NCBI RefSeq assembly: GCF_011058165.1
Contig: NZ_JAALEG010000050.1
Location: forward strand, 1-43,956
Direction of reading: 5' to 3'
Length of the DNA: 43,956 bases
From: Rhodococcus aetherivorans
GTDB lineage: Bacteria; Actinomycetota; Actinomycetes; Mycobacteriales; Mycobacteriaceae
A program made the translations under genes and the position numbers. Below the pieces are notes generated by a model that ran no database searches, was not told the origin of the DNA, and was given only the letters and a program-made list of their open reading frames with translations. Shown here one piece after another: positions 18,557 through 25,593 of this stretch; the stretch's first letter is position 1, and each line of letters opens with the position of its first letter.

Positions 18557-19180
18557 GTGGGTGAGCCGGCGGAGCCGGTCGATACCGGCAGCACCCGCCA
18601 GTTCGAGACACTGTTCGGCACGAAGACCTACCACGAGGTCGCCGATCTGATCGCCGAGCCACTGCGCCGGCTGCTCGACGAGGTGGCCTCCGGTCGCTTC
18701 GCCGACGAGGCGATGGACGTGGATCTGCTCCGCGAGTTCCATCGCCGGATCCTGATCGACGTGATGCCTGACATCGCCGGCCGGTGGCGCACCAAGCCGG
18801 TCCGGGTGGGAGGCCACTATCCACCGGATCACATCCATGTGGACCGACAGATGCGGGAGCTGTTCCACAGCTTCACCGGCCGACTCGACTACTGCGCCGG
18901 CGACGTCGAGCTGCAACTCGAAGCCCTCGCCTACCTGGAGGCGCAGGCACTGCACGTGCATCCGTTCGAGGATTTCAACGGCCGAGCGGTCCGAGTGATG
19001 GTCGCCGAAGCGATGCGGCGGCTGGACTTTCCCGTCCTCGAACTCAGCGTCGAACGAGACACCGCCCAACATGCCCGATATGTGGCGGCGTTGCGGGAAT
19101 GGGATCAGCACAGGTCGTTGACCCTGCTGTGCGAATTCTGGCGGGACGTTCGTTTCGCATCGCTGGACGATCAGGACTGA
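18557..19180 (+). CDS. Fic-family protein with HPFEDFNGR motif
   Basis: A 207-residue Fic protein from GTG 18557. The start follows from family alignment more than from a ribosome binding site, which is weak here. The active-site motif is HPFEDFNGRAVR, residues 135-146. Catalytic His135, Phe137, the acid, Asn141, Arg143 and Arg146 are present, while the glycine normally before Asn is Phe140. The flap region is RVGGHYPPDHIHVDRQM. With the small gene just upstream it forms a toxin-antitoxin pair that probably transfers AMP or another nucleotide part to a cellular target. It is a different subtype from the Fic at 6715-7671: shorter, with both arginines and a canonical antitoxin. Confidence 0.83.
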   Translation: MGEPAEPVDTGSTRQFETLFGTKTYHEVADLIAEPLRRLLDEVASGRFADEAMDVDLLREFHRRILIDVMPDIAGRWRTKPVRVGGHYPPDHIHVDRQMRELFHSFTGRLDYCAGDVELQLEALAYLEAQALHVHPFEDFNGRAVRVMVAEAMRRLDFPVLELSVERDTAQHARYVAALREWDQHRSLTLLCEFWRDVRFASLDDQD

Positions 19181-19661
19181 GGGCCCTGCCTGCGACGCAG
19201 CGTCGAGCCGGGGGAGTAGGGGGTGCCGCCCCTGAGCTCTGGTCGAGCAGGGTGGACAAGCACGCACAGCAGAGATCCGAGCGAGTACGAACGCGGCTGT
19301 GCTGCGAGCTGGGCCGAGGACCTCGACCACAAGCGGAACAAGCGCCTACCGAGTGCGCAGGCCCGAGGCGGCGGTGTCGAACTGGAGGCTCGGTCCGTCG
19401 CGACGCAAGGCTGCATGCGTAGCGTGCATGCAATGCACGCATGTTTCCGGCAGCGTGCGTCGACATCGCGTCGGGGACCCCGACACCCTCCCGGCAGGGG
19501 AATGATCCCGCTCCGTCAGCGTAAGCGCCGACGGGACCCCGTGCCCGGAACACGAGAAGGGCCGGCCCGCACTGTGCAACCCCCTGCAAGGCGCAGTCCG
19601 AGCCAGCCGCCCTGCAGTGTCGCACCCTCGGTCGAGATCGGCCCGAGATGGAACTGAGAAA

Positions 19662-19697
19662 CCCCGCCGGAGAGAGTTTGGGGCAACTCCGGCGGGG
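19662..19697. terminator. 11-bp perfect hairpin
   Basis: CCCCGCCGGAG (19662-19672) pairs with CTCCGGCGGGG (19687-19697) across a 14-base loop. No T-run follows. Directly after it comes a second hairpin (19703-19730). It may end transcription of the Fic pair, though it lies 480 bases after the Fic stop, or form part of a structured RNA. Confidence 0.5.
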
Positions 19698-19702
19698 CCT
19701 CG

Positions 19703-19730
19703 GTCACCGTGCAGGGGGTATGACGGTGAC
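19703..19730. repeat. 8-bp perfect inverted repeat following the first hairpin
   Basis: GTCACCGT (19703-19710) and ACGGTGAC (19723-19730) with a 12-base loop containing a G-run. Its tandem position just five bases after the previous hairpin suggests one structured unit. Confidence 0.45.
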
Positions 19731-19966
19731 GTGAAAACCTTACCGAACAGATACAGGCGCCGTGAGGTTCCCTGCCCATACCTGTCTGCTCCCGGCAGTC
19801 ACGGGGGGTCGAGCCATCATGCCCACGCGACGCTGCAAGCTCGTTCCGCCAGCCCCCAGTTGGTGTGCGGGGCCGCAACCAACGAGCCATGGGCACTCGG
19901 CCCCGCCGATTCGGCCCCCGCGTCCTAGCGTGCGAGGCAGCATCGATCAGGACCCGAAGGAGTGAA

Positions 19967-20032
19967 GTGTCGTCGATGCACTCATGGTTGTCCATGATGG
20001 ATAAGCACGATTATCCATCAATCATGTTGTAA
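19967..20032 (+). pseudogene. Short ORF with good start signals running into a palindrome
   Basis: GTG 19967 follows AAGGAG by four to five bases, and the first codons read VSSMHSWLSMMDKHDYPSIML before TAA. The initiation signal is better than a random 21-residue ORF deserves. The coding end coincides with an AT-rich palindrome and with the drop in GC content. This looks like the first codons of a gene whose body was replaced when the neighbouring DNA came in. A real 21-residue peptide cannot be excluded. Confidence 0.3.
19996..20019. repeat. AT-rich palindrome at a composition boundary
   Basis: GATGGATAA (19996-20004) and TTATCCATC (20011-20019) form a perfect 9-bp inverted repeat around GCACGA; flanking CATGAT-type bases partly extend it. 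It marks the change from GC-rich DNA on the left to AT-richer DNA on the right. It could be an operator, a recombination or attachment site, or the scar of an insertion. Confidence 0.6.
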
Positions 20033-20420
20033 TGCAGCGTATTTAGTTGTAACGACGGGTCGAGCGCGATGCCATGGTACCGGTGCCGCACCTCGCGTGG
20101 GACCACACGTTCAGGCTCGTTCAGGGCCGGCACCGTCCCCGTCAATCAATCCGACCACGTCGGCGGCAGAGAACAGCGCCAGGGATGCACCGGCACTGCC
20201 GACCGGACCGTGCATGTGCGCTCGTCCCGCACCTCGTTCCCGCGAGGAACTGCGCCGATATCCCACGAAAACTACTGTGGCACAACGGGACACGAAACGC
20301 CGATATGCGATATTACGTCAAGTAAAGCACTGCATATTGCATCCGATGACCGTCCCTTGTCGACGGACGCTTCGTGGGAGCGGTTACGCCAGCGTCCATC
20401 TACAGCGCTAACCTTGGTCG
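20033..20420. other. AT-richer stretch without genes
   Basis: About 390 bases in which no frame has both a start signal and protein-like text. It includes AT-rich text around 20300-20345. TAACCT at 20410-20415 could be a -10 element for the truncated gene that begins at 20421. I see no repeat or RNA here. Confidence 0.4.
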
Positions 20421-20516
20421 ATGTCTGACACCGAGCTCTCAGGCCAGTGGTGGCTGCCGAATAACCACGAAAGCGGCACCACAATCCCCTCGGCCACCAC
20501 GAAACTGCTGACCTGA
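20421..20516 (+). pseudogene. ApeA-like antiphage protein, N-terminal remnant
   Basis: ATG 20421 opens 31 codons reading MSDTELSGQWWLPNNHESGT, then TIPSATTKLLT and a stop. The run GQWWLP followed by a short turn and Gly-Thr resembles the start of ApeA-type proteins (N-terminal domain beginning G-x-WWLP, plus a C-terminal HEPN RNase), which abort phage infection. After this the similarity stops, and no frame in the next 200 bases carries it on. It is probably a decayed defence gene cut off by deletion. The call rests on one short motif, so it is tentative. Confidence 0.45.
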
Positions 20517-20719
20517 TGCAACTCAGGACTAGCGAAATAAGTCACCTTAGATCTGAACACAACGCCAAACTACCGGGTCCACTCCACGGCAGAAGCAGAC
20601 TGAACCCGGCACCACCGGTCTGATCACAACTGAGGCGTCACACCTAGCTCTAGATCAAACCATCAGAGGCTTGACGACGCCTACTCATGAGTTGACGCCA
20701 GCCTTTGACCCGTAGCTCG

Positions 20720-21475
20720 TCAGCTGGGGACGTGGCGATTTCGCACCCGCTTTTTATGCACTGGACTGGGGTCCTGTGAATCTTGATCGGCTTCTCGAAG
20801 AACGTCTTCCAGGGTGCTGGTATGCCCTTCTTTTACTTCTCTCTCCCCTTGAGTAATGTTATACATCACTCGGGATAAATTCTGTTCCACAACATGCGCC
20901 ACCAACTGCTTAGTAACCGGAACGATGATTCCTACGAGAACGCGGTCGTTCGTTACCAGGATCATCTGACCGTCACGGCCAGCCTTTTCGATCACGGCTC
21001 CAGACAAATCTCCGATACGGACAGTTTTGGTCTCTTCCATGATGGATGTTGTCTGAGGTTCAGCTTTATCCGATCCTGGGCCGCACGCAGTGAGCAATGC
21101 ATGCAACGCGCCCGCTACGTGGATTGCACCCGATGTTGTCGCCGTGACCATCTTGCCAATGTCAGGGAGGAAGGCGCCCATCACGCCGGCTTGGTTCGAA
21201 TCCGACTGCAAGGGCATCTCGGCTTCCTCTTGGCTTTCGAGAAGCTCGTCGAGAGTTGTCAGCGGCTGCTTGCTGGCCACCTCCCTTTCACCCGCAGGAA
21301 GGTTTTGTTGTAGGCGGGAGTAGTTCATTTCCACCACGTGTTCGATCCAGCGCTGAGTGACGGGGCAAAGGACTCCGACGAGTACTCGGTTGTTGGTGAT
21401 TCCCACCAGCTTGCCTGCCTGCGCCAGCTCCTCGATGAGGTCTCCCCGCACATCCCTGATCTTGATTGTCTCCAC
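20720..21475 (-). CDS. Protein with two Phd-like repeats (antitoxin/repressor-like)
   Basis: A 251-residue protein from GTG 21475-21473, preceded by AGGGAG at six bases; ATG 21511 and TTG 21538 lie in the repeat region and are less likely starts. It contains one domain twice. Residues about 1-66 read VETIKIRDVRGDLIEEL, NNRVLVGVLCPVT and AGEREV; residues about 150-216 read TKTVRIGDLSGAVIEK, NDRVLVGIIVPVT and QGEREV. Each copy is followed by TTLDELL or STLEDVL. The shape resembles Phd/YefM antitoxins, whose folds dimerise and bind operators; here two are fused, joined by a hydrophobic Gly/Ala-rich linker. Upstream are four or more phased repeats that it may bind. No toxin gene of the usual kind is adjacent; the divergent neighbour is a membrane protein. 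Confidence 0.65.
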   Translation of the reverse strand: METIKIRDVRGDLIEELAQAGKLVGITNNRVLVGVLCPVTQRWIEHVVEMNYSRLQQNLPAGEREVASKQPLTTLDELLESQEEAEMPLQSDSNQAGVMGAFLPDIGKMVTATTSGAIHVAGALHALLTACGPGSDKAEPQTTSIMEETKTVRIGDLSGAVIEKAGRDGQMILVTNDRVLVGIIVPVTKQLVAHVVEQNLSRVMYNITQGEREVKEGHTSTLEDVLREADQDSQDPSPVHKKRVRNRHVPS

Positions 21476-21529
21476 CGGATACTCCCTCTGGGTCGTCGGT
21501 AGACCGTCCATCTTGGTCTCGAATCTACT

Positions 21530-21600
21530 CCTTGTCAACGCCTGTCAACACTTGTCAACATATGTCAACGAAGATCTACACCTGTAGACAAGTGTTGACA
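21530..21600. promoter_or_regulatory. Array of 10-bp phased TGTCAAC repeats (operator or iterons)
   Basis: TGTCAAC occurs at 21533-21539, 21543-21549, 21553-21559 and 21563-21569, exactly ten bases apart, so all copies face the same side of the helix. A degenerate copy (CCTGTAGACA) keeps the phase at 21581-21590, and an inverted copy (GTTGACA) is at 21594-21600. The array lies between the divergent Phd-like and membrane-protein genes, upstream of both starts. The inverted copy contains TTGACA, which could serve as a -35 element for the membrane protein. It is most simply a cooperative operator for the Phd-like protein; replication iterons are the alternative. Confidence 0.75.
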
Positions 21601-21659
21601 AAGGCGCTATGCAGGGCGAACATCGCTGTAGTCCCCGTTTCCGGCGTGGAGGAGAGTCT

Positions 21660-22382
21660 GTGACTACTGCTGCTGGTCCTACGTCACCTGCAGACTCGTA
21701 TGCGGCGGCAACTGAGAGTCTTCGAAGTGCCACAAAATGGATGCTTGCTGCCGCTGCCGGCGTAGGAGCAGCGCTCGTGGCAGGTCTACAACTAAGTGGT
21801 TTAGGTTCCCTGACGCTCGACCAGTGGCCACGTCTTGCATTGGCGGTAGGGAGTCTGCTTGTCGCCCTCGCAGGGGTTGGCTACATGATCTGGCGAACCG
21901 CCGCACTACTTACCGACGAATGGATCACTCTCGCTCAACTCAACGTCGCCGAGTTCGAGAACCGGATAAACATCGGAAACGGGCGAGCTCAAGAGCGCAG
22001 GAAGATAATTAGTACGGTCTATTCGGAATTGACTGATTATCGCGATGAGCTCTATGGCGATCTAGCAGAAAGCCCTGAAGAATTGTATGGAAAGCTTAAG
22101 CAGGCGAATGCTGCCGCCCGCACCATGCCAAATTCGGGCCCTGCTGCGCAGACTTTGCGAAACGCCGCATACAACGTTATCCAATATGCCAATTACCGCC
22201 GAACGCGGATGGAATTTGATCGGTTGCGGCGCAGCCTTGCATATGCATCCGTTGCAGTTGTGATTGGTACAGTTTTGTTTGCCTTATCCCTTCCCCCCGA
22301 GTCGGAAGAACCCAAAACTGCGACCGCTTCGCCTCAGATTTCAGACGATGTCTGGTTATTTATTCAGGGGAATGGCTCCTGA
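21660..22382 (+). CDS. Membrane protein, three helices, unknown function
   Basis: A 240-residue protein from GTG 21660, with GGAGGAG five bases upstream. Helix 1 (about residues 27-49, WMLAAAAGVGAALVAGLQL), helix 2 (about 57-79, LALAVGSLLVALAGVGYMIW), a soluble helical middle of about 110 residues with TVYSELTDYRDELYGDLAESPEELYGKL, then helix 3 (about 194-212, LAYASVAVVIGTVLFALSL) and a short polar tail. I recognise no family. Two helices near the N terminus and one near the C terminus around a soluble part fits some phage-defence membrane effectors, but this is not specific. Codon use is less GC-biased than in the flanking genes. Confidence 0.7.
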   Translation: MTTAAGPTSPADSYAAATESLRSATKWMLAAAAGVGAALVAGLQLSGLGSLTLDQWPRLALAVGSLLVALAGVGYMIWRTAALLTDEWITLAQLNVAEFENRINIGNGRAQERRKIISTVYSELTDYRDELYGDLAESPEELYGKLKQANAAARTMPNSGPAAQTLRNAAYNVIQYANYRRTRMEFDRLRRSLAYASVAVVIGTVLFALSLPPESEEPKTATASPQISDDVWLFIQGNGS

Positions 22383-22435
22383 TCTCCTCGTTGTCTATTC
22401 TGGCTGGTCTGGCGCATGGAGGGCGCATGAGGAGT

Positions 22436-23085
22436 TCACAGGACTGCGAGTGCCGACCCCGGCGAAAGCAAGTCGAGCAATATGGTTCTCTTCTCGCGGA
22501 TACCTGGCGGTCTTTCGGATGATTCCTCTGGCCGCGTCGCCGCAATCCAGCCGTTGCTCAGGGGCGTGTAGGTGATCGTTTTCCCCCCCTCTGAGCGAGA
22601 GAAGGTGACGTTTATGGGGGGAACCAGCTCATTGCTGAGGCAGTCCGCCATCTTGGACCTGCTCTCGCTGTTCAACCCTAGAATAATCTGCTTGGCGGCG
22701 CCTACGACAACGATTTTCTTTGACACGACACCCTCCTTCACTTCCTCTGATTCTGCTATATGATTCCATGGCTCGTAACGATTCTTGAGTATCGACGCGT
22801 ACGAAGAGCCATGGGTCTCTGGCGAAAGCTGCGGCACTTCGAGTGCCACCTGTCGGGCTTCCTCGACGTCGATATTCTCGAACGCCCACACACTCGGGGT
22901 GTCTTCACGCCAGTAGTCCTTGGTCAGGCACCAGTTGGCGATGAACGACAAGCCGTTCGGCATCAACGTCCAGACCTTGCGGCGGTCGATCCCACGGGCG
23001 CCGGGTCGTGTGATGGCCAGCCATTCCAACCGTCGTCGGCCACCGGAGGAACTCGCCAGAACTCCCAGCCGCTATTCGCCATCAT
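22436..23085 (-). pseudogene. Hypothetical protein with an apparent 5' frameshift
   Basis: The long open part (22436-23029) encodes about 197 residues of protein-like text: RRKVWTLMPNGLSFIANWCL, VWAFENIDVEEARQVALEVP, KKIVVVGAAKQIILGLNSESR and KTITYTPLSNGWIAATRP. Its only start is TTG 23029 with no ribosome binding site. A better signal, GAGGAGAA before ATG 23085 (and ATG 23082), opens another frame reading MMANSGWEFWRVPPVADDGW that stops soon after. Adding one G in the GG run near 23031 would join them as DDGWEWLAITRPG. So a one-base deletion, or a sequencing error, probably broke the gene. Family unknown; the KTITYTPLSNGWIAA segment is beta-rich. Confidence 0.55.
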
Positions 23086-23349
23086 TTCTCCTCAGTTTTT
23101 GTGACACAGCCCATTGGTCTCGGTTCTGTGGCCGCTACGATGCCCGACCAGGACTGCGCGGTGGTGGAAGTCGGATCCTCACCGGTGCAGATAGTTCCGT
23201 TCAACTCTCGTGTCGGGGCCCCCTTCTATCCCCGGATCTCGCCCGCTGCATGTGCGACAGCCCCGAGGCCTCCGGGAACCGGCGCGGACCCATGGTCTCG
23301 ATTCGGTGGCTTCGGGTACTGGAATCGAACGTGACGGTGGGAACGTCGC

Positions 23350-25593
23350 CTATGTGGGTATGTCCGAACCGATCTGTGGCAGCAGCTCGCTCGGGTCACC
23401 TGCGTACACCACCACTAGTTCGTCTCGAGCTCGTGTCGCGGCGACGTACAGCAGCGACCGCTCCCGCTGCAGTGCGTCGGCACGGTCGCCTTCGGGCAGC
23501 GCCTCGATGAAGTAGGTGCGCGGCATGTTCTTGGCGCCGACACCGACGAGGACCACCTTTGCGAACTCCATGCCCTTCGAGCGGTGCATGGTCATCACCT
23601 GGGGGGTGCCGGACGGTCCGGCGGTGTCCCGGTCGACGAAGGCGACCGTCACACCGCGGTCGCCGAGGGCGCGTGGTAGCGCTTCGCCTTCCTTGCGGGT
23701 GGGCACCAGCAGACCGATCGACTCGGGGGCCACCTTGGCGTCGAGCCACTCACGGACGGTGCGCGCGACGATGTCGTATTCGTCGGTGAGTGATCTCGCC
23801 GCGATCGGGCGCGGCTTCGGGCCGCGTCGTGCCGACCGGTACGCCTCCGTGCTCTCGGGTTCGTCGTCGAGGTCGCTGTACTCGGCGCCGGACAGGATGC
23901 CCAACGCGTAGCGCAGGTTCTGCTCGGTGGTGCGGTAGTTCAGTGTGAGCCGGCGTGCGCGGCCGACGATGTTGATACCGTAACGGCCCAGCACGATCGG
24001 CTGGCCGTAGATGCGCTGATGCGAATCCTCCGCGATGAACAGATCGTCCTTGCCCGACGGGGCGAGTGCCCGCAGGAGCATCAGTCGTGACGGGCTGAGG
24101 TCCTGTGCCTCGTCGACCAGCACGTGGTCGGCCAGCCTCTTGCCGTTGATGTTGTGCAGGACCTGGGCGGCGATGGCGGATTTCTCCTCGAAGTCCGTGG
24201 TGCCGTCGGCGGCGGCGGCGGCCCGGTATGCCTCGATCACGTCCCATACCGCATTGCGCCGGGCACGGTTGAGCGATACGCCGCGCCCGGTGCGGCGGGC
24301 CTTGAGGTACTCCTCTCGGGTAGTCACCCGGTTCGGCAGGACGATGGTGGCGTACTCGGCCTCGAGGAACGACGGGGTGCACAGGTCGGGTCCGAGTCCG
24401 GCGCCGTGTTCCTCGGCGGCCATCGCCCAGGCCTGAGCATGGGTGTGTCTACTCACCTGCGCGGTGCGTGGTCCGAGCACCTGCGCGACGGCACCCGGAT
24501 TACCGTCCGCGCCGCCGAGTTCGATCGCGAACGAGGTGAGCACCCGGTGTGCGATCGCGTCGACACCGGCGATGTAGATCCCGGGCTCCCCCAGCTCTGC
24601 CGCGAGCACGATGGTCGAATCGAGCACGCTCAGCTGCTCTTGGAGCGCGTCGGCAAGGGTCCGGTTGAAGGTGGTGAGCACGATCCGTGCCTCGGGATCG
24701 CGACGATGCAACTCGCGAGCACGATGCAACAACACCACCGTCTTCCCGGTGCCAGCACCGCCGGACAGCCGGAACGGGCCGTTGTAACTGCGCGTCGTAT
24801 ACGCCCGCTGTTCGGGATGCAGGAAGATGCGCCATGCTGCGAAGTCGGGGTTCTCGATGGCGGCCCGCAACGCGGCGTCGTCCTCGATGAACGCGAACTC
24901 CATCTGCGCTGCCGGGTGTTTGAGCGCGGCGAGCACGTCGTCGTCATTGGCGGCATCAACGGCGGCCGGCTGATCGAGCTGGTACTTCTCCCGGATCGTG
25001 GTCAACGATTCGCCGGTGTAGATGTCGAGCAATGCGCTGGCCTGCCATGCAGCGGGCGCCTGCTCGGCGTAGTCGAGAACGGCGTCGCTACCGAGGAGGT
25101 CGAGCGCCCCTTCCGCGAACGCGGCGTCCATGCCCAAGGCAGTGAAATCGTCGACCGTGAACTCGCGGGCCCGCAGACTGGTCTCGACCTCGTCTTCGGC
25201 AGCGGCCGGCGGTGCCGTCACCGGCGGTGGGGTGACCGGGGCAGATGCGGTGACCGGCTGGTCGTCCACGGGAATCAGCTCGGCGACACCGTTGCGCGGA
25301 TTGATGTTCACCCGCGACTTCTGCGCGATGGCGATGGCCTCGTCGTGCGGAAACGTACCGATGAAGACGTAGGACGCGTCCTGCTGGCTGCCCTGCAGTT
25401 TGAACAGCACCGCACGGTTGGAGATGTCCACCCGTCCGGTCCGAGCCCGCGGATCGGCAGAGTTGTTGATCGGCTCGATGTGCAGGCCCGGCGCGGTGTC
25501 GTCGGCGGCAAGTTTCGCCAGGAACCGGTAGGTGGCCTGGTGCAGGCTGCCGTCCATCCCGGACAGTCCGGGGCCGAGAATGATCTGTGCCAT
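23350..25593 (-). CDS. UvrD/Rep-like SF1 helicase, fourth gene of the defence operon
   Basis: A 747-residue protein. An unusual N-terminal domain of about 115 residues (LGPGLSGMDGSLHQATYRFL, VLFKLQGSQQDASYVFIGTF) looks small and beta-rich, perhaps toxin- or nuclease-derived. Then come SF1 motifs: Walker A GGAGTGKT (about 274), VLVDEAQDLSP (about 497), LTLNYRTTEQ, VMTMHRSKGMEF (about 665) and LLYVAATRARDEL. It should translocate on or unwind DNA. Its ATG directly follows the TAA of the DUF1998 helicase gene (TAAATG), so the two are cotranslated. Known DISARM operons have a phospholipase-D-like drmC here; a UvrD-like helicase is a different solution. Confidence 0.85.
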   Translation of the reverse strand: MAQIILGPGLSGMDGSLHQATYRFLAKLAADDTAPGLHIEPINNSADPRARTGRVDISNRAVLFKLQGSQQDASYVFIGTFPHDEAIAIAQKSRVNINPRNGVAELIPVDDQPVTASAPVTPPPVTAPPAAAEDEVETSLRAREFTVDDFTALGMDAAFAEGALDLLGSDAVLDYAEQAPAAWQASALLDIYTGESLTTIREKYQLDQPAAVDAANDDDVLAALKHPAAQMEFAFIEDDAALRAAIENPDFAAWRIFLHPEQRAYTTRSYNGPFRLSGGAGTGKTVVLLHRARELHRRDPEARIVLTTFNRTLADALQEQLSVLDSTIVLAAELGEPGIYIAGVDAIAHRVLTSFAIELGGADGNPGAVAQVLGPRTAQVSRHTHAQAWAMAAEEHGAGLGPDLCTPSFLEAEYATIVLPNRVTTREEYLKARRTGRGVSLNRARRNAVWDVIEAYRAAAAADGTTDFEEKSAIAAQVLHNINGKRLADHVLVDEAQDLSPSRLMLLRALAPSGKDDLFIAEDSHQRIYGQPIVLGRYGINIVGRARRLTLNYRTTEQNLRYALGILSGAEYSDLDDEPESTEAYRSARRGPKPRPIAARSLTDEYDIVARTVREWLDAKVAPESIGLLVPTRKEGEALPRALGDRGVTVAFVDRDTAGPSGTPQVMTMHRSKGMEFAKVVLVGVGAKNMPRTYFIEALPEGDRADALQRERSLLYVAATRARDELVVVYAGDPSELLPQIGSDIPT

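Larger units (their letters stand above)
19181..19966. other. Non-coding region with several hairpins
   Basis: About 790 bases without a convincing gene; open frames here are Arg/Pro/Ser-rich and lack ribosome binding sites. It contains an imperfect nested palindrome at 19412-19447 (arms GCGTGCAT and ATGCACGC around GCA) and two tandem hairpins at 19662-19730, described separately. It could hold a structured RNA, terminators for the Fic pair, or plasmid replication or partition sites. I cannot decide between these. Confidence 0.5.

Noticed and set aside
17942-19330. Minus-strand 462-codon frame across the second Fic pair
   Set aside because: Only its last 62 codons are protein-like, with their own start signal; the rest is antisense to the Fic genes.
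20069-20428. 119-codon plus-strand ORF
   Set aside because: No ribosome binding site, biased Thr/Arg/Ser text; the adjacent ApeA-like start is in another frame.
21530-21600. CRISPR array
   Set aside because: Units of 10 bp with 3-bp gaps are far too short, and no cas genes are present.
23101-23334. 77-codon plus-strand ORF after the UvrD gene
   Set aside because: GTG start without ribosome binding site and no recognisable protein features.
23300-23345. tRNA-like T-loop (reverse strand GTTCGATTC) near 23325
   Set aside because: No pairing T-stem and no acceptor or anticodon arms around it.
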